Origin: CAZONU01 sp965370045
GTDB taxonomy: Bacteria; Planctomycetota; SZUA-567; JAKLDR01
Assembly (NCBI GenBank): GCA_965370045.1
Contig: CBDUSI010000050.1
Span: forward strand, 1 to 30,724
Reading direction: 5' to 3'
Length of the DNA: 30,724 nucleotides
Shown: positions 15,191-25,146 of the stretch, piece after piece
How the letters are laid out: each line of letters opens with the position of its first letter
Position numbering within the stretch: the stretch's first letter is position 1
Notes under the pieces: generated by a model
Told to the model about the DNA's origin: nothing
Seen by the model: the letters and a program-made list of their open reading frames with translations, nothing else
Database searches by the model: none
Position numbers and translations under genes: made by a program

Positions 15191-15883
15191 TCATTCCTTG
15201 CAGCGCAGTTTCCACTCGCCGTCGCCAGTCACGTTGAAGAGATAGTATCCTTCCCGCTTGACATGAACCGCCTGAGAACCTTTAGAGTTCCCGATTGCGT
15301 TGGCCACCAGGGCTATGTTTTCTCCGGCTGAGCTCATCAACATGACGGCAAAGTGTCCCGCGCCCGTGTATTCGTATTCCACAATCACCAGACCCTTGAG
15401 CAGGCGGACAACTTTCGTCGCCTTTGGCCCGGTACCCGAGAATTCAGCCAGCGTCAAGCGGCCCAATTGAACGACCGGGGGATGGGTCGGTTTCGCGGCT
15501 GGCAACGTGGAAGGCCGCGGTCGCGTCTTGCGGGGGGCTTCCCCGGTGGTCGCGCGGCCCATGAAACCCGCCGCGGCCAGGGCCAAGGCGGCCAGGAGCA
15601 GGGCGGCAGTGACCACCACAGGCAGCGCGGTCCACCAAGTGTGGGTGCGGATGCGCTTCACGTCATCGCGGATATCGGCCAGGAGCTGCACGGGGTCCAC
15701 CGGCAGGGGCGGCGGCGCGGGCTTCGGCTTCTTGGCGGCCGCCGTCTTGCGGCGGGGCTTGGGGGCTGCCAGACCGCGGGCATCGCACTCCAGGCAGATC
15801 ATGGCGTGGAGCTCGTCGCTTACCACCATCGTCTCGGCCCGGACCTCCCGGCCGCAGCTCGCACAAGTCGCCGTGGTGACCAC
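15191..15883 (-). CDS. Zinc-ribbon membrane protein with C-terminal beta domain
   Basis: A 230-residue protein of unrecognised family. The N-terminus has two CxxC pairs (CASCGRE and ICLECDA), which form a zinc ribbon. A Lys/Pro-rich linker (KPRRKTAAAKKPKPAPPP) leads to one membrane helix (about 87-108), then an outside domain ending in GYYLFNVTGDGEWKLRCKE. That C-terminal pattern, a beta-rich fold closing with 'G-x-W-x-(I/L)', recurs in exported proteins of unknown role. The start is GTG, three bases after the previous gene's stop, with coupling likely. It is the last gene of the clpC operon. It could join cytoplasmic zinc or protein binding to an envelope-side domain; that is inference. Confidence 0.75.
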   Translation of the reverse strand: MVTTATCASCGREVRAETMVVSDELHAMICLECDARGLAAPKPRRKTAAAKKPKPAPPPLPVDPVQLLADIRDDVKRIRTHTWWTALPVVVTAALLLAALALAAAGFMGRATTGEAPRKTRPRPSTLPAAKPTHPPVVQLGRLTLAEFSGTGPKATKVVRLLKGLVIVEYEYTGAGHFAVMLMSSAGENIALVANAIGNSKGSQAVHVKREGYYLFNVTGDGEWKLRCKE

Positions 15884-15886
15884 TGC

Positions 15887-16315
15887 TCACCGCCCCGCCG
15901 TTTTCCGGTAGTCGAACTGCGGCGCGCCGCCGTCGCGGGTGGTCAGGCGGGCCACCCACTCGGCACCCGTCTCCGGTTTCCTGGTGTACACGAACACGAA
16001 TATCTGATTGGGGGCGGCGCGGTACTTCGAGGGCTTGGCCTTGGCCTTGTACCACAGATTCAGCATCGCGTTCTGAATCTCCTTGCGCGGCGTCCCGGCC
16101 TTGATCAGTATCCGGTAGCTGACCATCGTTTTGACCGGCGCGTCGTGAAACTCCTCTTTGAGCACGGTGTACTCGGCGGCCTTGCCCGTGGCCTTGGGGA
16201 TGCCGGGCGGAGGCACCTTGTCAGCGCGGGCGCAGAAAATACACCCCCCGATGGCCAGCAGGATCATCAAGAGGCAGCCACCCGCGCCGATGGCGTACTC
16301 GGTGCCCTTATTCAT
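15887..16315 (-). CDS. Small membrane-anchored protein, second gene of the clpC operon
   Basis: A 142-residue protein. A glycine-rich hydrophobic segment (about 8-29) with three cysteines (GGC, GGCIFC) is a membrane anchor or lipoprotein-like signal. The soluble part begins AAEYTVLKEEFHDAPVKT and continues as an alpha/beta domain with VSYRILIKAG and NQIFVFVYTRKP. I do not recognise a named family. ATG 16313-16315 has GAGGAG seven bases upstream, and that site overlaps the clpC stop codon (TGAGGAG), so translation is probably coupled to ClpC. Longer frames upstream lie inside clpC. Function unknown. Confidence 0.78.
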   Translation of the reverse strand: MNKGTEYAIGAGGCLLMILLAIGGCIFCARADKVPPPGIPKATGKAAEYTVLKEEFHDAPVKTMVSYRILIKAGTPRKEIQNAMLNLWYKAKAKPSKYRAAPNQIFVFVYTRKPETGAEWVARLTTRDGGAPQFDYRKTAGR

Positions 16316-16326
16316 GCGGGCTCTCC

Positions 16327-19002
<2,676 letters not shown>

Positions 19003-19085
19003 GCTTTCCTCCGTGTCGGTGGCGGTGCGCCGGCCACTGTCCCTAACCCGATCCCGGCCGCCGGTCTTCCATCGGGGTTGCCATT

Positions 19086-19114
19086 ATTATGTCGCAAATG
19101 GTCGGCCTCGGCAA
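19086..19114 (-). promoter_or_regulatory. Promoter of the clpC operon
   Basis: Minus strand TTGCCG (19109-19114), 17-base spacer, CATAAT (19086-19091). It is back to back with the exonuclease promoter. No CtsR-type direct heptad operator was seen. Confidence 0.55.
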
Positions 19115-19130
19115 GCGACTTCCGCCGCGC

Positions 19131-19159
19131 TTGACGGCCACCGCCCCCGGCCGTAGGCT
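19131..19159 (+). promoter_or_regulatory. Promoter of the RNase D-like gene
   Basis: TTGACG (19131-19136), 17-base spacer, TAGGCT (19154-19159). AGGAGG follows at 19170-19175. Confidence 0.65.
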
Positions 19160-19169
19160 GGTCCCCGGC

Positions 19170-19175
19170 AGGAGG
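19170..19175 (+). promoter_or_regulatory. Ribosome binding site that sets a TTG start
   Basis: AGGAGG lies six bases before TTG at 19182. The upstream ATG at 19089 is ahead of the promoter and cannot be in this transcript. Confidence 0.75.
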
Positions 19176-19181
19176 CAGGGC

Positions 19182-19790
19182 TTGAAAACACCCGGGAAGG
19201 CGCGAAGCGGCCCCTTCAGGGCCGAGATCAGCAAGGAGGAGATCAACCGGCTGCCGGTGGGCGGCTACCGCGGGCCCATTGAGTTAATAGCCTCGCCGCA
19301 GGAGGTGCGCGCGGCGGTGAGCGCGCTGCGCCGCGAGAAGGTGCTGGGCTTCGACACCGAGACCCGCGCGGCCTTCCGCAAGGGGGAGAGCTACCCCCCA
19401 GCGCTGGTGCAGCTGGCCACGACGGACGCGGTCTACCTCTTTCGCCTCAGCCGCCTCAAGGGCCTGGGCGGCCTGGCGCCGATACTGTCTGACGCAAGAA
19501 TAACCAAGGCCGGGGTGGCCCTGGAGCGGGACATCAAGGAACTCCAGGAGGTCAAGCGCTTCCGGCCGGCGGGCTTCGTGGAGTTGGGGAAACTCAGCGA
19601 CGGGCAGGGCATCGCCGCCAACGGCCTGCGCGGCCTGGCCGCCTGCGTCCTGGGTCTGCGCCTCACCAAGGGAGCCCAGCGCTCCAACTGGGCGCAGACG
19701 CGGCTCACCGACAAGCAGATCCAGTACGCGGCCAACGATGCTTGGGCCTGCCGGGAAATCTACCTGCGCCTGGCGGCGCAGCATGGTTAA
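19182..19790 (+). CDS. RNase D-like 3'-5' exonuclease (DEDDy)
   Basis: A 202-residue protein holding only the exonuclease domain; the HRDC domains of full RNase D are absent. Exo I is GFDTET (D58, E60), Exo II is around D117 (ALERDIKEL) and Exo III is YAANDAWACREIY (Y182, D186), the tyrosine form. These bind two metals and remove 3' nucleotides from RNA or DNA. A start at TTG 19182 is favoured by AGGAGG and the promoter. The short form resembles the ribonuclease D-type family found widely outside enterics, probably for RNA 3' trimming. Its last two codons and stop lie inside a heptad repeat that begins at 19783. Confidence 0.9.
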   Translation: MKTPGKARSGPFRAEISKEEINRLPVGGYRGPIELIASPQEVRAAVSALRREKVLGFDTETRAAFRKGESYPPALVQLATTDAVYLFRLSRLKGLGGLAPILSDARITKAGVALERDIKELQEVKRFRPAGFVELGKLSDGQGIAANGLRGLAACVLGLRLTKGAQRSNWAQTRLTDKQIQYAANDAWACREIYLRLAAQHG

Positions 19791-19810
19791 TGGTTAATGG
19801 CTGATGGCCG
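19783..19810. repeat. Tandem heptads of ATGGTTA type
   Basis: Four adjacent heptads: ATGGTTA, ATGGTTA, ATGGCTG, ATGGCCG. The first one supplies part of the exonuclease stop codon. Similar period-7 repeats with other sequences are at 22321-22355 and 25171-25230. Confidence 0.75.
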
Positions 19811-19842
19811 GAATCCGCCCCGCGGAGGTCTGAGCGAAGCCC

Positions 19843-20355
19843 TCAGCCGCCGCCCGGCGAGCCGGAGGGAGGCGAGAGCACCCGCATGGCCTTGCCGCAT
19901 ATCTGGCAGGTGTGCTCCGCGGGGAAGCCGACGATCTTGACCACCAGCTTCTCGAAGCAGTAGGGGCAGAGCACGCTGACCGCCACGGCCTGGACCTCGG
20001 CGTTGCGGGGCTGGGCGGGCATCGCCGCGCTGCTCGACGGCGAACGTCTCTTCATGCGGCGGGAGCTGCTGCGCTGCTTCTTGCGGCGGCTGCTGCTGCG
20101 GGCGGCGGGCAGTAACCGCGTGCTGGGCGGGGTGCGCTTCGTCGCGCGCTTCGTCGTGCGCTTCGTCGTGCTCTTCGTCGTGCTCTTGACCGGGGCGGTG
20201 GGCACCGCGGGAAGCGCGTCGGTGTCGGCGCCGATCTTCTGGGCGCAGATGATGCAGTATACTTTATTGCCCTTGCGGACCGCGTCCCCGAAGCCGAAGT
20301 CGTCGCCGGTGATGCGCTTGCCGCAGATCTCGCAATATTCCAGGTCGTCGCTCAA
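19843..20355 (-). CDS. Double zinc-ribbon protein with a basic repetitive linker
   Basis: A 170-residue protein of unrecognised family. An N-terminal zinc ribbon (CEICGKRI and CIICAQKI) and a C-terminal ribbon (CPYCFEKL and CQICGKAM) flank a linker rich in Lys, Arg, Ser and Thr. Part of the linker is a four-residue tandem repeat, KSTT/KRTT, which comes from five 12-bp DNA repeats. The basic tail resembles histone H1-like nucleic-acid-binding tails, so DNA or RNA binding is plausible but unproven. The start is TTG at 20353-20355 with GGAGAG upstream; a -10 of TAGAAT lies at 20392-20397. It converges with the exonuclease gene. Confidence 0.75.
   Translation of the reverse strand: MSDDLEYCEICGKRITGDDFGFGDAVRKGNKVYCIICAQKIGADTDALPAVPTAPVKSTTKSTTKRTTKRATKRTPPSTRLLPAARSSSRRKKQRSSSRRMKRRSPSSSAAMPAQPRNAEVQAVAVSVLCPYCFEKLVVKIVGFPAEHTCQICGKAMRVLSPPSGSPGGG
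20132..20191. repeat. 12-bp tandem repeats encoding the KSTT/KRTT linker
   Basis: Five 12-base units: GTGCGCTTCGTC at 20132, then GCGCGCTTCGTC, GTGCGCTTCGTC, GTGCTCTTCGTC and a degenerate GTGCTCTTGACC ending at 20191. Each codes four residues in frame on the minus strand, so copy-number change would not break the protein. Confidence 0.85.
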
Positions 20356-20391
20356 GAGCCTCTCCGCCGCAGGGCCTTGCCTCCGCCGGGA

Positions 20392-20420
20392 ATTCTATCC
20401 CCCGGGGCGCGAAAGTCCAG
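20392..20420 (-). promoter_or_regulatory. Probable promoter of the zinc-ribbon gene
   Basis: Minus strand CTGGAC (20415-20420), 17-base spacer, TAGAAT (20392-20397). The -35 is weak; the -10 is the form common in this window. Confidence 0.5.
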
Positions 20421-20443
20421 ACGTTAATATCCCCGTTCGCCGC

Positions 20444-20473
20444 TTGTCGGACGCCCCGCCCCGCCGCTAGAAT
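20444..20473 (+). promoter_or_regulatory. Leaderless-type promoter of the 20480 gene
   Basis: TTGTCG (20444-20449), 18-base spacer, TAGAAT (20468-20473). The ATG starts at 20480, seven bases after the -10, where transcription would normally begin. Confidence 0.65.
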
Positions 20474-20479
20474 ACTCCC

Positions 20480-21010
20480 ATGCCTCAAGGAGCCGTGGCC
20501 CGCCGCAACCGCCGGCTGAAGATCTACGGGAGCGTCGTGCTGCTGGCGGGCGCCTGCGCCGTCGTCTACTGCGCGACGCGGCCGGGTTTCGACCTGTCCA
20601 CGCCGGAGAGCGCCCTGGACACTCTCGAGCGGGCCATGAAGGCGCGCCGCTGGTCGGTCGCCGAGAAGTGCCTCAGCGACCGCAGCCGCGAGCACTACGC
20701 CGACGCGATCAAGGACCGCAGCCTCTTCGACTTCTACAGCCCGTACGGCTACGTCGTGGCCGACGGCCAGACCTTCACGCCCGAATGGAAGGTCCGCGAT
20801 ATCAAGGTCACCGGGGAGACCGCCCGCGCGCGCATCTCCGCGGGACTGCCGCTGATAGGCGCGGGGCAGTTTTCCCTGTGGCTCGACCTGGTCCAGGGCG
20901 AGGACGGCCTCTGGCGGGTGGACGGCCCGCTGGTGGAATTCAAGCAACAGTACGAGCGGCTGATCCCCCCGAAGGGCAAGGGCTGGGCCAAGCGTTTCGA
21001 GGTGCGTTGA
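20480..21010 (+). CDS. Membrane-anchored protein with an NTF2-like fold, unknown function
   Basis: A 176-residue protein. A basic N-terminus (RRNRRLK) and one hydrophobic segment (about 14-33) form a signal anchor. The outside domain begins with TPESALDTLERAMKARRWS, a helix typical of DUF4878 or NTF2-like domains, and continues as beta strands (EWKVRDIKVTGETARARI, FSLWLDLVQGEDGLWRVDGP). No catalytic residues can be assigned. There is no Shine-Dalgarno sequence upstream of the ATG, in line with a leaderless transcript. The methyltransferase-like gene starts four bases after its stop, so the two are one operon. Confidence 0.75.
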   Translation: MPQGAVARRNRRLKIYGSVVLLAGACAVVYCATRPGFDLSTPESALDTLERAMKARRWSVAEKCLSDRSREHYADAIKDRSLFDFYSPYGYVVADGQTFTPEWKVRDIKVTGETARARISAGLPLIGAGQFSLWLDLVQGEDGLWRVDGPLVEFKQQYERLIPPKGKGWAKRFEVR

Positions 21011-21014
21011 GAAC

Positions 21015-22109
21015 GTGGACTCCCGCGAGCGCGTCGAGAAGTGCCTCAAGCACGAAGAACCCGACCGGGCCCCCGTCGACTTCTGGGCCGCCAGGGAGGT
21101 CAAGCAGCGACTGGTCGAGCACTACGCCGCGCGGGACATTGAGGACGTCCTGGACCGCTTCGGCGTCGACTTCCGCTACATAGCAGGCCCGCCCTACGTC
21201 GGCCCGGAGCTCGCGACGCGTCCCGACGGCGGTCGTGAGGACCACTTCGGAGTCCCCCGCCGGACGGTGAGCTACGGCTCGGGCCTGGAGGCCGGGACCT
21301 ACGAGGAGGTCTCCGAGTATCCCCTGGCCGCGGCCGAGTCCGTTGACGAGGTGATGAGCTACGCCAAGTGGCCGGACCCCGACTGGTTCGACTACGCCGC
21401 CGCCAGCGAGCAGGCCCGGCGCGCGCGGGAGAGCGGCAAGGTAGTCGCCTTCATGGGCGACCGTCTCAATCGTTGCGCGCAGCTCAAACCCGGGATGTAC
21501 CTGCGCGGCGTCGAGCAGATACTCATGGACGTCTTTCTCAATCCCGAGATTGCCGCGGCGGTCTTCAAGCGCATCGCCGACTTTTATGTCCAGTACGCGC
21601 GGCGCACGCTGGGGGCCGCCGGGGGAAATATCGACCTTCTCTTCACCGGCGACGACTTCGGGATGCAGGAGAACCTGTTACTGCCCCCCGAGAAGTGGCG
21701 CGAGTTCCTGCGTGATGGCTTCAAGCGTTTCATAGACGTGGGCCACGAGTTCGGCTGCCGGGTGGCCCATCATACCTGCGGCTACGTGACGCCGCTGATT
21801 CCCGACTTCATCGACTGCGGGCTTGATATCCTCAACCCCCTGCAGCCGGAGGTCCCCCGCCTGGACATGGCCGCGGTCAAGCGCGAGTTCGGCGAGCGGA
21901 TTTCGTTCCACGGAGGCATCTCCATCCAGCAGACCATGCCCCGGGGCACGCCGGAAGAAGTGCGCAATGAAGTAAAGCAGCGCTTCGAGACACTGGCCCC
22001 CGGCGGCGGCTACATATTCTGCACCGCGCACAACATCCAGGCGGACACCCCGCTGGAGAATATCGCCGCGCTCTTCGACGCTTACCGGGAGTTCGGCGCC
22101 TACGCCTGA
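21015..22109 (+). CDS. URO-D-superfamily protein, probable corrinoid-linked methyltransferase
   Basis: A 364-residue TIM-barrel protein of the uroporphyrinogen decarboxylase superfamily. The opening SRERVEKCLKHEEPDRAPVD is typical of the methyltransferase branch rather than HemE. A HHTCGYV motif (H-x-C) and a later FCTAHN cysteine match the zinc ligands of methylcobamide:thiol methyltransferases such as MtaA/MtbA. HemE-type porphyrin-binding arginines at the N-terminus were not recognised. The start is GTG 21015, four bases after the previous stop, with only a weak ribosome site, so translational coupling is likely. No corrinoid protein gene is adjacent. Another one-carbon enzyme is encoded at 27980-28786. 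The methyl donor is unknown. Confidence 0.82.
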   Translation: MDSRERVEKCLKHEEPDRAPVDFWAAREVKQRLVEHYAARDIEDVLDRFGVDFRYIAGPPYVGPELATRPDGGREDHFGVPRRTVSYGSGLEAGTYEEVSEYPLAAAESVDEVMSYAKWPDPDWFDYAAASEQARRARESGKVVAFMGDRLNRCAQLKPGMYLRGVEQILMDVFLNPEIAAAVFKRIADFYVQYARRTLGAAGGNIDLLFTGDDFGMQENLLLPPEKWREFLRDGFKRFIDVGHEFGCRVAHHTCGYVTPLIPDFIDCGLDILNPLQPEVPRLDMAAVKREFGERISFHGGISIQQTMPRGTPEEVRNEVKQRFETLAPGGGYIFCTAHNIQADTPLENIAALFDAYREFGAYA

Positions 22110-22360
22110 ACGCCGACGACGACGCCCCCCCCTCGTCGAAACCGTATCCCGCGAAACCCCGCTGGGCAAGCCGCTGCACAAGTGAAAGTCGGCATCTTTT
22201 CGGAATTCGCGAAACCGCGGGCGCGGCGCGGAGTCAAAGGGACTGATGATAAACAACTCAACCAGGACGAAGGAGGAGAAGAACGGCGTGCTCCGGATAT
22301 ACGGGCAGGAGTAGAATCAGTCTGGAGTCCGGAGTCTGGAGTCCGGAGGCTGGAATATGC
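22110..22360. other. Intergenic stretch without a convincing gene
   Basis: Between the URO-D gene and the promoter at 22361. A short frame on the plus strand crosses the heptad repeats here but has no ribosome site or recognisable protein features. The only structure seen is the period-7 repeat at 22321-22355. Confidence 0.6.
22321..22355. repeat. Tandem heptads of TCTGGAG/TCCGGAG type
   Basis: Five heptads: TCTGGAG, TCCGGAG, TCTGGAG, TCCGGAG, GCTGGAA. The alternation of T and C gives an additional 14-base period. The array ends six bases before the promoter of the next gene. Confidence 0.85.
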
Positions 22361-22389
22361 TTGTCTGGTGAAAGTGCGCCGGCTAGAAT
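22361..22389 (+). promoter_or_regulatory. Promoter of the small DUF3592-like gene
   Basis: TTGTCT (22361-22366), 17-base spacer, TAGAAT (22384-22389). A leader of about 48 bases leads to the ATG at 22444. Confidence 0.7.
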
Positions 22390-22443
22390 CGCCCGCAACA
22401 GGGGTTGCCGGGACGGCCCGGTACTGAAAAGGGGAATCTCGAA

Positions 22444-22881
22444 ATGGACGAGAAGCGCAAGGTCGGCGCGGGCCTGTACTTTATCGGTGCGGGCGCCGTC
22501 ATAGCAGCGATGTGGGGTTGGTTCCTGCTCGAGCAGTTCACAGACTTCAGGGTAACGAACGCCAGCGGAACGGTGGACTCGGAACCCATTCACATACTGT
22601 TTCCGGCCATTGCCACCCCGCTGGCGCTGGTGGTCGCGCTGTTCCTGTGGCGCCGGGCGGCGGGCATCGTCGCCAACGGCGTGCCGCTGGAAGCGCTGGT
22701 CACGGCGGTGGGCCGCGAGATACAGAGCATGCGCGACGTATCCCTGGAGTACGAGTTCGAGGGCAAGGGGTACCAGAAGAAGATGAGCGTAAGCTCGGCG
22801 GTCGCCGACGATCTGTCCGAGGGCGACAAGCTCGCCGTGACCGTGGACAAGCGCAACCCGGCGCGGGTGGTTCTGCAGTAG
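22444..22881 (+). CDS. Small membrane protein, DUF3592-like
   Basis: A 145-residue protein with two hydrophobic segments (about 8-28 and 49-67) and a C-terminal soluble beta domain (ASGTVDSEP early, then LEALVTAVGREIQSMRDVSLEYEFEGKGY and GDKLAVTVDKRNPARVVLQ). The pattern 'V-x-V-D-x-x-N-P-x-x-(A/V)' near the end is what I recall from DUF3592. The ATG at 22444 is preferred to one 39 bases upstream because AGGGGAA lies just before it. Monocistronic. Function unknown. Confidence 0.75.
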   Translation: MDEKRKVGAGLYFIGAGAVIAAMWGWFLLEQFTDFRVTNASGTVDSEPIHILFPAIATPLALVVALFLWRRAAGIVANGVPLEALVTAVGREIQSMRDVSLEYEFEGKGYQKKMSVSSAVADDLSEGDKLAVTVDKRNPARVVLQ

Positions 22882-22978
22882 TAGAAGCGGCAAGCGCCGG
22901 CTCGGTTGGGGGGATCAGGCCTCGGGTTCCGTCGCCGGTTGAGGGAATGGGCAAGCTGGTCGCGGAGATCAACCCCGC

Positions 22979-24148
22979 TCATTCGTCGAAGCAGTTTGGC
23001 ACATTGCCAAACTGCTCTGCAGCAGTGTGTATTGCCATTATGGCATCTAGGTGCTCGGGCGCCGGCGTGGGATTCCTCCCAAACAACGACACTGTCGTCT
23101 GGGAGGGGCATCGCTCGTCATCACCTCCGTAGTGATAAGGATGGTTGGTTAGGCACACTAGACAATAAGGATCAAAGTGCTCTTTGCCTTTGCCCCCGAA
23201 CTTGCAGACTTGGTCTAGCACGCCTTTGATGTCCGACGACTTGACATAATCCGGCGGTAGTGGAGTGGTATTGAGGTCCACAAACACGACATATGGTCTG
23301 CTAATGTTCTTCCCAAGAGCGGCCTTGAGCAGACGCCTTATGATTATTTTCCCCGCTCTCTTTGAGAGCTTACCTCCATCAAACCCAAGGACGCCTCGTA
23401 CATGGCGGCTCTTAGCCTCAACGTCTATCTCTTGTCCCGTGGCCTTGTGGACCCCGACGAACTCGGGATGGGTCCGCGTCTTGTCCCCCTCATCTTCGTA
23501 GGCAAGTGCATACCCAGCACGAACACACGTAGCTGCGGCGAATACTTCATGACGGGCGCCCTGGAACTGCTCCCTATTCTTGAGCCGCGCGACTAGGCGC
23601 TCCTGAACTCCGGCGTTGCTCTTAAGCACATACAAATCGTACGCGAGGCAGATGAGAGCTTTCATCGCTCCATTGGGTGTGACGGCGAATACTCCTTGCG
23701 CGTTGGGTTCTTGCCGTTGTTGAAACCTGCACATTCGGACATACCAATCAACTACAGGATGGCGTTCCCCCGAGGGCTTTGCGAGTTCGGCCTGACCCCA
23801 CTCCGCACCGAAGACGCCGCCCAAGTAGGCTGGGAGGAAGTCTATGAATGTCCTCCACTTTCTCCCGCGCTTCGGCCAATATATCTGGTTCCCAACCGCG
23901 ACTATGCGTTCCCCCCTATACTCTACAGAAAGCGTCTCCTTCACCTTCCCGTATCGTGCTTCCCGTCGGCGCCTTCTAATGTCTTCTCGCCTGAGCTTCT
24001 GAGCAGTCAGATTGTCAACTGGGAGGGCCGTGGGACCGTTCTTGGGTTGGGGCTCCTTGTCTTGACGGGAACAGCAACTCTTGTACTTTCTTCCACTGCC
24101 GCAAGGACAGCGCTCATTCCGACCTGGCTTGTGTTTGCGAGTGGCCAA
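22979..24148 (-). CDS. SEC-C motif protein with a PD-(D/E)xK nuclease-like domain
   Basis: A 389-residue protein. The N-terminus has a SEC-C zinc motif, CPCGSGRKYKSCC (C14, C16, C25, C26). A basic helix (RREDIRRRRREARYGK) and a middle helical region follow. Residues about 199-250 read as a restriction-endonuclease-like core: E201 in a helix, HPEF (227-230), and E244-A-K246 in IDVEAKSR. The sequence is visibly less GC-rich than its neighbours and uses rarer A/T-ending codons. The start is uncertain: TTG at 24148 begins just before the SEC-C motif, seven bases after the upstream gene's stop; a TTG at 24211 would overlap that gene by 56 bases. The last codons contain a perfect 12-bp hairpin. A defence or DNA-processing role is inference. 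Confidence 0.78.
   Translation of the reverse strand: MATRKHKPGRNERCPCGSGRKYKSCCSRQDKEPQPKNGPTALPVDNLTAQKLRREDIRRRRREARYGKVKETLSVEYRGERIVAVGNQIYWPKRGRKWRTFIDFLPAYLGGVFGAEWGQAELAKPSGERHPVVDWYVRMCRFQQRQEPNAQGVFAVTPNGAMKALICLAYDLYVLKSNAGVQERLVARLKNREQFQGARHEVFAAATCVRAGYALAYEDEGDKTRTHPEFVGVHKATGQEIDVEAKSRHVRGVLGFDGGKLSKRAGKIIIRRLLKAALGKNISRPYVVFVDLNTTPLPPDYVKSSDIKGVLDQVCKFGGKGKEHFDPYCLVCLTNHPYHYGGDDERCPSQTTVSLFGRNPTPAPEHLDAIMAIHTAAEQFGNVPNCFDE
22990..23016. repeat. Perfect 12-bp hairpin inside the end of the nuclease-like gene
   Basis: AGCAGTTTGGCA (22990-23001), a CAT loop, and its exact complement TGCCAAACTGCT (23005-23016). It encodes residues near the C-terminus. No T-rich run follows on the minus strand. 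It could slow transcription, bind a protein, or mark the edge of the island. Confidence 0.85.
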
Positions 24149-24155
24149 TCTACTG

Positions 24156-25022
24156 CTAGGCCTTCTTTGCCTTAGTGTCAGGGCTGTTCGATGCCGCGGG
24201 GTCCTGGCCAAGCATGAGCCAATCTGAGTTCTTGCTCCAGAGAAACGCCCCTTCGCGACCGGGCTGGTCTGGCGTCAACTCGTTGGCGCGGTCGGTGAAA
24301 GAGGCGGCCCAGTAGATGGAATGAAACCACTTGTAGTTGGGAAGTGTCTGGAGGACAGCGCGAGCGTCGTCTATGTTGCAGAATCCATAGGCATCATAGA
24401 GAAGGAGCGCCACATTGGGGTACACGCTCATTATCTTGTCCACTCCCCCGAGTCGCGCAAGCTTCTTGTTGACTCGCTCACCTATCAACTTCGTAACTTG
24501 CTCCCTAGATTCCCCTTCCCATTTTGCAACTACGAACCCAACAGGCCCAACGTAGATGGGCCCGGATGTTGAGCACCTCTTCAACAACACCCGGGCCCTG
24601 CCGTCCGCCCACATAGGCAATGCATCATCCTCAGTTGCATTTTGCGTTCGATGGATGAAAGCTGCCGCACTGTCCAGTACCGCTCGCCACTGTTGAGAGC
24701 GTCTCCTCGGCAACGTAGGCTTGCCGTGCAGCACCAGTGCATACGCGCCCTCCATGGATCCGACGGCTTCAGCTTTGGCTTGCATGGCATCGGCAAGTTG
24801 CTGGCAGCGTGCTCGATACTCAAGGCTAGACCTGTCGACGACGCTCGTTACTTCGACAGCGAACCTTTCCCCATCGATAGTGCACCAGAAGTCCGGCGGG
24901 TCGTCCTCCTCCGGTGTCACGTCCACGACTTTGGCGAGGCCCTTGCTCTTCAGATGGTGTTTGAAGGAATCAATGCACACTAACTCTTCGTCAATACGGT
25001 CAGGTGCCTGTCGGTGAGGCAT
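24156..25022 (-). CDS. Putative restriction-endonuclease-like protein, partner of the SEC-C gene
   Basis: A 288-residue soluble protein of unrecognised family. An early DPPDF (41-45), a strand-turn (CTIDGERF) and AVEVTSV (55-61) form a PD...ExT arrangement like the active-site sheet of PD-(D/E)xK proteins; the usual lysine is replaced by T59, so activity is uncertain. Later segments (VGPVGFVVAKWEG, VYPNVALLLYDAYGFC, WFHSIYWAASF) look like further strands and helices; the SFTDRANE end-region is distinct. ATG 25020-25022 has AAGGTGG upstream. The next gene begins seven bases after its stop, making a two-gene operon under the promoter at 25118-25146. Composition is less GC-rich than the flanks, which suggests acquisition by transfer. 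Confidence 0.72.
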   Translation of the reverse strand: MPHRQAPDRIDEELVCIDSFKHHLKSKGLAKVVDVTPEEDDPPDFWCTIDGERFAVEVTSVVDRSSLEYRARCQQLADAMQAKAEAVGSMEGAYALVLHGKPTLPRRRSQQWRAVLDSAAAFIHRTQNATEDDALPMWADGRARVLLKRCSTSGPIYVGPVGFVVAKWEGESREQVTKLIGERVNKKLARLGGVDKIMSVYPNVALLLYDAYGFCNIDDARAVLQTLPNYKWFHSIYWAASFTDRANELTPDQPGREGAFLWSKNSDWLMLGQDPAASNSPDTKAKKA

Positions 25023-25117
25023 CAGCCCACCACCTTCGCATGACTGTCTTCGCGGACCATTCCGATGACACCCACCTTCAATTCCCCGCTCGGCCCTTCT
25101 CCATTCCTTCTACTAAT

Positions 25118-25146
25118 ACAATACGCCACACCTCTGAGGGTGTCAA
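25118..25146 (-). promoter_or_regulatory. Promoter of the nuclease-like pair
   Basis: Minus strand TTGACA (25141-25146), 17-base spacer, TATTGT (25118-25123). A leader of about 90 bases precedes the first gene. Confidence 0.7.

Noticed and set aside
22182..22427. 81-codon plus-strand frame after the URO-D gene
   Set aside because: Runs through the heptad array and the next promoter; no protein features.
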